From Chrysochromulina tobinii (taxonomy: Eukaryota; Haptophyta; Prymnesiales; Chrysochromulinaceae), in assembly GCA_001275005.1 (NCBI GenBank), contig JWZX01001620.1:1-20215 (forward strand): a DNA stretch of 20,215 nt, in the 5' to 3' direction. Shown here piece by piece: positions 1 through 7,490 of the stretch (position 1 is its first letter; each line of letters begins with the position of its first letter). The position numbers and the translations under genes were made by a program. The notes under the pieces were generated by a model. The model saw nothing but the letters and a program-made list of their open reading frames with translations, had not been told where the DNA came from and ran no database searches.

Positions 1-538
1 GCCGTTGCAAACAGGCGTCTTCTCGGCCGCCTTGGCCCTCGTGCTCGGCAGCGTGGCGGTGCTCTCGATGCAGCAGGAGAGCAAGAAGGCCAAATCAGCT
101 TTGAAAATTGCGATTCCCACCGGGTCGGATGCGCAATTGGCACGCGACGATCGCCTTCGTGAGCGTGCGCGCGAATGCTACGGCATGCCGCCGCAAGGGG
201 ATAGCACTAGGGGAGGGGTTGCGATGGGCGCCACGGCGCCTTGTGTGGCGCCGAGTGCGGCGCCGAGTGCGGCGCCGAGTGCGATGCCCATGGCAATGGA
301 AGACTCCACGGCAGAGGGCTGTGAGGAGGCAGCGGCCATCTTCATGCAGAGCGAGGCGCTCAACATGGCGCCCAGCATGGCCATCGGATCGAATGAGGCA
401 GCTGACTCGACAAGTAGGCGCCCGGCTTCCGCTCCGACCTGCTCGTATCGCATCGGCACAGCACAGCAACTTCGTGCCGCACAGGAATCCCTTCGGTCCG
501 GGTCGGCACCTCCCCTAGATCGCGATCTAAACGCTTGA
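1..538 (+). CDS. NIPA-type Mg2+ transporter, C-terminal part (5' end outside window)
   Basis: This reading frame is open from the first base (codons from base 2) to a TGA at 536-538. It is the end of a gene whose first exon(s) lie upstream. The first ~32 residues, a hydrophobic helix followed by MQQESKKAK, match the last membrane helix and its cytosolic edge in the complete NIPA-like protein at 4757-6391. At DNA level, bases 1-99 match 5896-5994 with a single difference (G89/A5984, Ala versus Thr). After that the ~145-residue tail diverges. It is Ala/Ser/Pro/Met-rich, with a three-fold APSA repeat, and shares only a YGMPPQG motif (FGMSPLG in the other copy). NIPA proteins (DUF803 family) are multi-span transporters of Mg2+ and other divalent ions. 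I infer a tandem paralogue. The tail has no recognisable domain and is probably cytosolic. Confidence 0.8.
   Translation, partial: PLQTGVFSAALALVLGSVAVLSMQQESKKAKSALKIAIPTGSDAQLARDDRLRERARECYGMPPQGDSTRGGVAMGATAPCVAPSAAPSAAPSAMPMAMEDSTAEGCEEAAAIFMQSEALNMAPSMAIGSNEAADSTSRRPASAPTCSYRIGTAQQLRAAQESLRSGSAPPLDRDLNA
248..283 (+). repeat. 12-bp tandem repeat, three exact units
   Basis: The unit GCGCCGAGTGCG occurs three times in a row (248-259, 260-271, 272-283), in frame with the NIPA-like tail, where it encodes APSA three times. The period is a multiple of three, so copy-number change would keep the frame. Confidence 0.9.
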
Positions 539-1418
539 AGTAACTATTATTAGCGGTTAGGAGCCCACGTTGCTGGACAAATTGTTGGACATTGCTCATC
601 CCCCTGCAGCGCTACAGGCATCGGTTGAGGCGCTCGGACCCTGTGACCATGATCTTCTCTCAAGGCAAAACAGTACGATTGAATTTTTTTCATGTTACGT
701 TACACTGAAAACAAGACGCGGCGTGTGACACGCGCGGTGCCGGCAGCGCGCTTGTGTGCAGCGCGTCCGGTCTCCAGCCGAGCGAGGAGGCGGCGCGCAT
801 TCCCGTAGCCCGTACCGGATTCCGCTAACCGTCGGAACCGACGCGTAACAGGTGTAGGGTTGGGGCCTGGTTATGGAAACCGATGAAAAATAGTAGACCA
901 AACTCCGACCCCCACACTCAGTCCCCCTTGTGGGTCAACCGCATTCAGTTCCCAAACAGGTGTAGGGTTGGGGCCTTATAAACATGAAATAGTAGACCAC
1001 TCCCTCATTTGGGTCAAGCTCAAGGCGGGTGGGCAGACCTCGCAGACCTCGCTCGATGCTCGGTTGCTCGCGCGCACCCGCGTCGACCGTGTCCGGTCCG
1101 TCTCGTCTATCATCGCAGGGTGCGCGTTGGCCGTTGCCCACTCGGCCCCGCCCGTAGTTGCCGGTACACGCTGCTCGCCCCCGAGTGTGCCGAGACACTC
1201 GCAAGCGCGCGACAGGCCCGGCGCGGTACCGGCTACCGCCATGGGCCCCGGGTACGCCGCGGCCCGCGCGATAACCCGATATCGGACCTCCGGGAAGCAA
1301 CGGAGGATGTTCCGCGGCTGGTCGAATAATCTTGCCACTTCTCGAGCTCGCTCGTCTTTAAGTGACGTCACTTCATTGTACGGTAGGAGCGGAGCTACAG
1401 CCCGGACACGAAACAGAG
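539..1418. other. Intergenic stretch between convergent genes, about 880 bp
   Basis: This lies between the stop of the left-edge NIPA-like gene (+) and the stop of the prolyl hydroxylase gene (-), so it should hold two 3' UTRs. Open frames of up to 163 codons exist on both strands, but they are Arg/Pro/Ala-rich, overlap each other and show no recognisable domain. I read them as GC-driven chance frames. The only clear structure is the diverged direct repeat at 848-1017. A short AT-rich tract, with a run of seven T, lies near 680-705. Confidence 0.6.
848..1017. repeat. Diverged direct repeat, two copies (848-938 and 956-1017)
   Basis: Both copies begin with the same 21 bases (ACAGGTGTAGGGTTGGGGCC plus T, at 848-868 and 956-976). 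Both continue with an A-rich spacer ending in ATAGTAGACCA or the near-identical AATAGTAGACCA, and both finish at a shared GGGTCAA. Copy 1 carries about 29 more bases than copy 2 because of two internal length differences. There are no flanking inverted repeats or coding content that would mark a transposon. Copy 2 contains a TATA-like TTATAAA (977-983), but no gene starts near it on the plus strand. Confidence 0.75.
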
Positions 1419-2732
1419 CTAGACGACATAATTCCGGGTGCACAGGCAGAGACCAATAGGGCCGGTGGCGTCACCACAGGAGGGGCACGGTTGCACACCC
1501 AACGACGGTGGCGGCTGCAGCCACAGCGTAAGCGTCACGTACGTGCTGCGCGGCAGGCCGCTCTTGTCGCAGCCCCCACCCTGTGTGGCGCCGCTGCCAT
1601 CGCGGACACTCAGCTGGAGCGTCGCTCGGATCGCACCACGGTCGGCCAGAGCCTGGGCACGCTCAGAGTGCGCTCGCTCGCGAAGCCAGATGTTCATGCC
1701 CCACTTCTCGCCCTCGGTGACGGGCTCTCCCGCATGGAGGGTGCGCTCGTCGAGGTTGCCGTGCCGGTCGAGGTTGTACCAGCAGACGGCTTCGCCCGGC
1801 TGCGGCACGAAGCCGACGCGCAATTGAGGGAAATAGGTGCGCCCACCTCCCGCGCACGGTGAGAGGTAGACAAAGAAGGAGACGAGACGGTTGCCCTGGA
1901 CGAAGCACTTGCGCGAGTAGTTCTTGTCTTCGGGCGAGAAATAGTCGTGGTGCGGCCGGTACTGCCCCCCTGGCTCGTAATGGACTACCTGGACTGCCTC
2001 CGCATGGGCTGGCGTGAGGCCGACAAGGTAGGCGGCGCGCTGGACGGCGCGCATCACGACGCGGTCCTTGTTCGCAGACACGCGGCACGACTCCGAAGAG
2101 CGGTGCGGCGAGAGCTCGCCCTGGCCGCCCTCGTAGTTGACCACGAGCGACGGGTGCAGCTCGCCACCGTTGCGGCCGAGCGCGATGATGTGGTTACATT
2201 CCTCGAGCGAGAGGAAACCGCTCACATACGCCATACGTGGCTCTGGACGTAGACGGCGCACGTGCAGGGCACGGCCGCGTGAGACCACGGTCAGCGCATC
2301 CGAGGCGGACGGCCAACGCAGCCACGTCCACTCCGGCGGCGCTCCCTTGAGCGCAGTGAGGTCTGATGCATCACCCAGCTCGTTGAGCTCGAGCTGCAGC
2401 AGCGCCGCAACGGTGGCAGCCGGCAGCGAGGTGATGACACATCCCGCTGCGGCCAGAGCCTCGAGCACCCCGAGCAGCGACCGCCGCTCACGCAGAATAA
2501 GCAAGGCGGCTGCCACTGGCAACGCGGGCGCCAAGGCCAGCAAATGCTGCGATTCGGCAGCAAGCGAGCGCGCGGCGCTCACGATGTCGACGGAGGCGCC
2601 GAGACACCTGCTGGTGCTCCCTGGGGGTGGCGCTGAGAGGTGCGGAGCAATCGCGAGATACGACGTGAGCCCCGTTGTGCAGGGCTCTGACCCTACACGA
2701 CAAGCCGCACTCACTGGGAGGACGTCGCACAT
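1419..2732 (-). CDS. Prolyl 4-hydroxylase-type 2OG-Fe(II) dioxygenase
   Basis: This 437-aa protein has a C-terminal-half P4H catalytic domain (about residues 160-355). It starts with the family's FLSLEEC entry segment (173-179). Iron ligands are visible as H261-x-D263 (in YRPHHDYF) and H333 (TLHAGEPV), with 2-oxoglutarate-binding K343 ten residues later followed by WGMNIWL. Known enzymes of this family hydroxylate peptidyl proline using Fe(II), 2-oxoglutarate and O2, usually in the ER/Golgi. Residues ~63-81 are hydrophobic and could be a membrane anchor. Beyond the catalytic domain there is a ~75-residue extension with CPSC at 416-419 and CLC at 429-431, resembling a small zinc ribbon. The start is the first ATG of the frame. 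An extra upstream exon cannot be excluded. The gene is convergent with the left-edge NIPA gene. The substrate is unknown. Confidence 0.9.
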   Translation of the reverse strand: MCDVLPVSAACRVGSEPCTTGLTSYLAIAPHLSAPPPGSTSRCLGASVDIVSAARSLAAESQHLLALAPALPVAAALLILRERRSLLGVLEALAAAGCVITSLPAATVAALLQLELNELGDASDLTALKGAPPEWTWLRWPSASDALTVVSRGRALHVRRLRPEPRMAYVSGFLSLEECNHIIALGRNGGELHPSLVVNYEGGQGELSPHRSSESCRVSANKDRVVMRAVQRAAYLVGLTPAHAEAVQVVHYEPGGQYRPHHDYFSPEDKNYSRKCFVQGNRLVSFFVYLSPCAGGGRTYFPQLRVGFVPQPGEAVCWYNLDRHGNLDERTLHAGEPVTEGEKWGMNIWLRERAHSERAQALADRGAIRATLQLSVRDGSGATQGGGCDKSGLPRSTYVTLTLWLQPPPSLGVQPCPSCGDATGPIGLCLCTRNYVV

Positions 2733-3069
2733 GACCGGGCTGTGAAGAACTCGTCACGGCTGTGAACCCAACTCACCCTCCGCTTCACAGGGCCCGAACG
2801 CCAAGCAGCGTGCTCGGTGTTGGGAACGATCGAAGGAGAGGGCAGATAGCTGTCTACGTCGACACACGACAGCTTTAGCGTTCGCTAGACTCATTCACAG
2901 GACATGCGAAAAGGGGTTTCCGAAGGATACAAACATGCCTGATAGATTGTTAGATACGGCCCTCAAAAAAGAAACACTTGTGCGCAGGTCGAAGACGAGC
3001 CGGAGGGAGCAACGAGCCGAGACCGGACGATGGGACCGGACGAGAGCGAGCAAGTAAATTTGTAAGACA
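2733..3069. other. Intergenic, 5' side of P4H gene and 3' side of GT31 gene
   Basis: These 337 bases separate two minus-strand genes and should hold the promoter and 5' UTR of the hydroxylase gene and the 3' UTR of the glycosyltransferase gene. GC content falls towards 2880-3070. I see no conserved frame, RNA gene or notable repeat. Confidence 0.5.
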
Positions 3070-4469
3070 TCAATTAAGAGGCTCGGCGTTCGGCGGAGAG
3101 GTTGCGCGTCGCCGCAGCGTGGGCGTGGCGGGCTCGCACACAGTCCAATTCTGGCAGCAGCTGAAGGCTGGTAGCAGTTCGAACGAGTCTGCCCAATGCA
3201 TGCAGTGCAAGTCCAGGGAATTGGCCGAGCTCATGGCGCGCCTCTCTTCGAAGCCGCGCGAGACGCGCAGGAAGGCCTCATGGTCGCGCACCCAGTGTGC
3301 CAGGAAGCTGTCGGCCCCGAGCCACTTGCGGGTGCCCGACTGCCACACGTCCTTGTGGCCGAGCATCGAGTCGAGGTTGACGAGGGACAGGCGCGGATGC
3401 TGCGCAATGTACCGACCCACGTACAAGTCCTCATAGTGGCAGCGCTGCCTCGGGTCAGCCTCGACCCGCGCAGCGAGGAAGCGCTGCCACGTCACCCGAG
3501 AGGATTCGGGCAGCTGATGAGTGAGGAAGCAAGTGGCAATCAGTGGCAATCAGTGCCACTCAGAGGCAATCAGGCGCGATCACGCACCTGCACGTCACTC
3601 GAGAGGATCTCCAGAGGTCCCTCAACGTAGGGGTACGGCCCGTCGACCTGGCTGCATTGGCAGTGTGGCATCGCCGCGTTGGGGCCGGCAGGGCAAAGCG
3701 CCGCGTTCAACCCGATGAGCCGTCGGCGCGCGGCAGTGTATGCACCGCTCGCAAAGCATGTGCCTTCCAAATTAGTCAAGTTCACGCTCGAGTAGTGAAC
3801 GATGCCACCGTACACTGGCCCGGAAGGCATGCGCGCAAGCAGTGAGAGCAGTTGTGGCAGGTCGATGACTGCATCGTCATCCGTCTTGCCGTACCACTGT
3901 GATGGCCAACGGCTCGCCAGCTTCCACCAGCCCATGGTCTTGTGTGAACAGTGCGCCTCACGGTACGCATGGTGCTTCTCAAGGCGCTCTGCTTTGACCA
4001 TGGCGGGCACGTAGAGCACATCCTCGGCCAGCCTCTCGCCAAGCTTGAGCTCGAGCTGCTGCCATTTCGCGTTTGTACGGTAATCGTCCAAGACGACAAA
4101 TATGGACAAGATGTTGGGCTCGTGCGCTCCATAGAGTTTTCGCAATCGTGCACGCCAGCTATGCTGCCGCTCGTTGCAGACGATGCCAAATACAAAGAGG
4201 TGGCGTGGCAACACTGATGGTACATCTCGCAAAGCTTGCGTGACGGGCACTGATGATTCACGGGCAGCCAAGAGCCACGAAGGCGACCACACCAACATCA
4301 AGCCCGTAGCGACGCCGGTGACCGCTGACAATGTCCTGCTGCACCATCCCCCATTCTCTGGCTCGTAGTCACCTCGCCGGCGCACGGTCGTGCTGCCGGT
4401 GCGGCCGCCTTTCAGCGGCGCCTCGTCGTCGTCGACCTCGGTAAAAACAGCACAATTCCGCGGCGCCAT
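3070..4469 (-). CDS. GT31 (galactosyltransferase-like) Golgi glycosyltransferase, two exons
   Basis: Exon 1 is complement 3588-4469 and exon 2 is complement 3070-3513. Joined they give 441 aa. A short basic N-terminus is followed by a hydrophobic signal-anchor (~47-69), typical of type II Golgi transferases. The catalytic part shows the GT31 core: FGIVCNERQHSWRARLRKLY, a VLDD segment, and the metal/nucleotide-sugar DxD motif as KTDDDAVI (D197-D199). It then has GPYPYVEGPLEILSSDV and, in exon 2, YEDLYVGRY (321-329), the usual EDV.G motif. The last motif lies in another frame and is joined only by removing a 74-bp intron, in phase 0. Family members transfer galactose or N-acetylhexosamine to glycans. 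Donor and acceptor here are unknown. It is divergent from the NIPA-type gene at 4757. Confidence 0.85.
3514..3587 (-). other. Intron of the GT31 gene, 74 bp, phase 0
   Basis: Read on the minus strand the donor is CAG|GTGCGT and the acceptor is CTTCCTCACTCATCAG|CTG. Splicing joins SSDVQ to LPESSR and removes an in-frame TGA. Most of the intron is a 10-bp tandem array: on the plus strand, five consecutive decamers at 3531-3580 of the form (c/a)agtggcaat with increasing divergence. Placement rests on frame restoration of conserved GT31 motifs, not on transcript data. Confidence 0.8.
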
Positions 4470-4756
4470 TTGACGACGTTGTCGGCAACCTAGCGGGAAA
4501 AGCTTGTGATGACCCGATGGATGACCAGGGTCTTACGTGTTTGTCCGGCTCCGGTGTCTTTGACAAGTCGCGTCAAAATCGAGATGTTTGTGACGAATCC
4601 CAGGTTTCCCAGAGTGGTTACTAGTGAGTGGTTACGAGGTACTTTCAAGCGGCGTCCCGAAGACAGGCGGACTGCAACACTTTGTCCAAGAATCCTCTCG
4701 TTCCAAGGACCTCCGACTAGCGATAGACAGAGCGTCGCGCACTGGCCGTGCACGCC
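4470..4756. promoter_or_regulatory. Divergent promoter region, GT31 / NIPA
   Basis: These 287 bp separate the start codons of two head-to-head genes and must contain both 5' UTRs and promoters. A 10-bp direct repeat GAGTGGTTAC occurs at 4612-4621 and 4626-4635. No TATA box is evident. The regulatory role is inferred from gene arrangement only. Confidence 0.45.
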
Positions 4757-6391
4757 ATGGGCACCAACATCACCAATGGCACGCAATGGACGTTTCTCGA
4801 CATGAACCTCACTGCCCTCTGCAATGCTACCAATGCCACCAATGCCACCAATGCCACCAATGTCACCAATGCTCACTGCAACGCCACGAATGCCACCGAT
4901 GTGAGTTTTCGTGACCGCTGCAATCCCCCGGGCGGCTCCTCGGGCGGCGTGGACGTGCAGGCCCTCATTGGGATTTTCCTTGCAGCGCTGTCAGCACTCA
5001 TCTCATCTGTTGCACTGGTCATCATGAAGCGGTCGGCTGATGTCGAGGTTGGCCTGCCACTGTGCAAGCGATGGCGCTGGTGGCTGGGCTTCGTCATCAA
5101 CACAGGTTCTGAGTTGACGCTCTCTACGGTCGCGCTCACGCTCGCCCCACTCGCGATCATCGCTCCAGTCTTTGGCACGCAGGTCATCTTCAGCGCGATG
5201 ATCGCACGCGCCGGCTGCGTCCCCGGCGTCAAAGAGATGATGTCATTATGTGAGTGGATCTGCCTTGCGGGGGCGATCGCTGGCATCGCGCTCTGCAGCG
5301 CGTTCGGCCCATCGTCCGAAACAGCCATCCTTTACGAGGAGTATCAGATCTACCTGCCGCAGGGACGCTACCTCGGGTTCCTTGTGCCCGCAGTGACGCT
5401 CGTCTTCTGCTGGTCGCTCATTCTCACCAACAAAAGACTGAAGTGGCTACGCCCCAAGGATGACTCGCTCACCACTGCGGTCGTCTCCTCACTCGGTGCG
5501 GGGATCGCCGGCTCGTGTTCGATCGTGAGCTCGCGCATCTTCACGACGGCGCTCATTTGGGAGCTCATCGTCGGAGGGAATACGAAGGTGCTCGGGATGT
5601 GGGTCTCATGGCTGGGCGTCTTCGGGCTCATCGCGTCTGCGCCCACGCAGCTGTGGCTGCTCAACTATGCGCTTGCCTCAGGCAAGGCAGCCTTCACCGT
5701 GCCGCTCTACACCGTTATGAGTACGCGCGCACGCACGCCGCGCACGCCGCGCGCGCACACGCCACGCGCGCCGCACTCCACTCGAGCGTGCAGATGATGC
5801 TCACCTCTCGTTCGGCTCCGCGAACGCGCAGTCACCGTGTTCAACATCGTGCAAGGCGGCACGCTCTTCGACGAGTTCGCATGCCTTGCCGGCCAGCCGT
5901 TGCAAACAGGCGTCTTCTCGGCCGCCTTGGCCCTCGTGCTCGGCAGCGTGGCGGTGCTCTCGATGCAGCAGGAGAGCAAGAAGACCAAATCAGCCGCAGT
6001 CGGATCGAATGCGGCTCCTAGTTCACTTCCATCCGCGGGACCCTTGGCGGGAATCGCCATAGTGGTTGTCGAGGATGATCCCGATGCCTTTACAGCCGAA
6101 ACTTCGACGGCGCCCGCGAGGCGCCATAAGTCTTCGCTCGAAAAGGTTGGATCCTTCTTCGGCATGTCGCCTCTTGGCAAGATGCCCGCCAAACTCGCGC
6201 GCGCTACAACCAGGCGTTTTACGACGTCACCCGCCCAATCTCCAACGGCACCTACGCGCGCTGTCGCTGCACCGGCTCCTGTCTACTACGCGCACGCTGT
6301 GGTTAAGGACGCACCGCCGTCGACGAAGCCGAAGTTGAAAGTGAAGGCTGACGTCATAAGCGCTGGTCTCGTAGCGTCAAGTGCCGACTGA
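4757..6391 (+). CDS. NIPA-type Mg2+ transporter with N-glycan-rich ectodomain, two exons
   Basis: Exon 1 is 4757-5720 and exon 2 is 5832-6391, giving 507 aa. The chosen start is the ATG in GCCATGG at 4757. Residues 1-60 form a hydrophilic head with ten N-x-T sequons (N4, 7, 17, 23, 26, 29, 32, 35, 42, 45). From ~67 follows a multi-span core of the NIPA (DUF803, DMT-superfamily) type: LVIMKRSADVE, WWLGF at 108-112, LAPLAIIAPVFGTQVIFSA, then WLLNYALASGKAAFTVPLYTV running across the splice into FNIVQGGTLFDEF. NIPA proteins transport Mg2+ and related divalent cations across plasma or endosomal membranes. The tail (~150 aa after MQQESKK) is basic and Ser/Thr/Pro/Ala-rich and looks cytosolic. The last helix is nearly identical at DNA level to the gene at the left edge, so the two are tandem paralogues. 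Ion specificity is not readable from sequence. Confidence 0.88.
4823..4897 (+). repeat. 9-bp tandem repeat encoding N-A-T sequons
   Basis: Repeats of AATGCCACC and close variants encode a run of Asn-Ala-Thr triplets (residues 23-37 and 42-47 of the NIPA-type protein), interrupted by NAHC. Each NxT is a potential N-glycosylation site. Synonymous differences (GCT/GCC, ACC/ACG) show that some units are old. Confidence 0.9.
5721..5831 (+). other. Intron of the NIPA-type gene, 111 bp, phase 1
   Basis: The donor is ATGA|GTACGC and the acceptor GAACGCGCAG|TCACC. Splicing turns YTVM-STRARTPR (a chance read-through into a stop at 5795-5797) into YTVMITVFNIVQGG, the expected family motif. The 5' half is a GC-rich run of CGCACGCCG-like units (about 5726-5775). 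Confidence 0.88.
5896..5994 (+). repeat. Near-identical copy of bases 1-99
   Basis: Aligned without gaps, this block and bases 1-99 differ at one position (A5984 versus G89). It lies in exon 2 of the NIPA-type gene. Identity stops abruptly after AAATCAGC. Its true left limit cannot be seen because the other copy starts at the window edge. Confidence 0.95.
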
Positions 6392-7490
6392 GAGCTTGGA
6401 GCTCGTTGCCAAACGCACAACAGCCGGCCGCGGGTGAGCGCCGACCTGCAGCTCATCATTTACAGCAATCTTACAGCACTGCACGCAGTGGTATGAACAG
6501 CCCCTGCATGCTCCGGATCCGCCGTGAGCGAATCAATTGTGCCGAAGCATCGCGTGGCGGCAGTAGCTGCGTGCCTGCGAGCGGCAGTCGTTGTGTGAGA
6601 GTCATGTGTGATAGTCATGTGTGGGTCTGTGGGATAGAAGGCTGTGGTGTGGTCATAGCACATATGGGTCAGGCGGTACTGGAGTAGGGTCGTTCTCGGC
6701 TATGTTCCGCGCCGCGGGCGCGAGCGTGTGTCCATTGGCAACGCCGGCCTCGGCCCTCGCGGGTCGGCGGTCGGGTATCATTATCCTGAGTCGCTGAGTG
6801 CCATGTTGAGATAAAATCGCGATAAATCGGTGAACGGAATGCGATAAATTCATCCATCGGTGTATTCACGCTAGGCGTTAGCCCGCGCCGGCGCCGCGCG
6901 CCGGCCCTCCGAGCGGCCCATCCGGGACTCTCAGGCCGCAGGCGCGTACTCAGCCCAAGAACTCACTGAGCCGGGACAGTGCGCACGTACACATCGCTCG
7001 GCTGCCTCCCCTCTCCCGACTCACACACCGCTGCCTCCCAACTCCCGACTCGGGCGCTAACTCGGGTCTCGCCGCTTCCTCGCCGCTCGACTCCCCGTCG
7101 GTCCCCAACCCCACCCTAACCCCACCCCGGTCCGCATCGGCACCTCTTAGCTCTCCCTAAGCACACCTCTCAGCTCTCACGCGGAAACACGCGGACGCCG
7201 CGCCGGTTCCGGGCATCCGGGGTAGTGCCGGGGCGTAACACATTCGTGCTCGTGGGTCGGTGGGGCGGCGCCCGTCCGGCACACACCGCTGCCTCCCGAC
7301 TACCGACACACGCCGCTCGACTCCCCCGTCTTCACCCCCGTCCCGCCCGCCCACTTCTTACACTTCCGCCCGCGGTCCGCATCGGCGTTCGAAGCACAGT
7401 CACGCGGACGCCGTTTGCCGTGCCGGGGCGTCTCCTACACCGCAAGCAGATAGGAGATGCTCATGGGTGGAGCAGCACGCTAGTCGTACG
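6392..7490. other. Gene-poor stretch, about 1.1 kb
   Basis: This lies between the stop of the NIPA-type gene (+) and the stop of the 334-aa gene (-), so both flanking genes end here. No frame has recognisable protein features. Visible structure: AGTCATGTGTG repeated at 6600-6610 and 6613-6623; a GC hairpin GCCGGCGC/GCGCCGGC with a 3-nt loop at 6887-6905; the diverged direct repeat at 7022-7431; and an ACGCTAGTCG doublet at 7478-7498 beside the stop codon of the next gene. A short AT-rich island lies at 6775-6870. Confidence 0.55.
7022..7431. repeat. Diverged long direct repeat (7022-7235 and 7280-7431)
   Basis: Both copies share, in the same order: CACACACCGCTGCCTCCC, a CCGACT segment, GCCGCTCGACTCCCC, a C-rich tract, GGTCCGCATCGGC, a TCACGCGG...GCGGACGCCG segment, and GTGCCGGGGCGT at the right end. 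Copy 1 is longer by about 60 bases, spread over several gaps. No coding potential and no terminal inverted repeats are seen. It looks like an old tandem duplication of non-coding DNA. The function is unknown. Confidence 0.7.

Noticed and set aside
848-1017. Transposon ends or a promoter pair in the direct repeat
   Set aside because: No terminal inverted repeats, no target-site duplication, no transposase frame, and no gene starting downstream of the TATA-like string.
976-1443. A 155-codon minus-strand frame overlapping the hydroxylase 3' end
   Set aside because: It is Arg/Ala-rich, without recognisable motifs, is matched by competing frames on both strands, and contains the non-coding repeat at 956-1017.
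3549-3570. A frameshift or stop that breaks the GT31 gene into two pseudogene pieces
   Set aside because: A well-formed 74-bp GT-AG intron with a pyrimidine tract joins both parts in frame and brings the YEDLYVG motif to the expected distance.
5721-5797. Reading the NIPA-type gene as ending at 5797 with an Arg/Thr/Pro tail
   Set aside because: The tail is repetitive intron sequence. Removing a GT-AG intron restores the conserved FNIVQGG motif and the last helices.
6887-6905. GC hairpin as a terminator
   Set aside because: It has no following T-run, rho-independent terminators do not apply to a eukaryotic nuclear gene, and it lies ~500 bp past the nearest stop codon. A chance structure in GC-rich DNA is more likely.
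7105-7130. C-rich CCCTAACCCC tract resembling telomere repeat
   Set aside because: There is only one CCCTAA unit among variable C-runs, and the copy at 7280-7431 lacks it. It does not support an interstitial telomere.
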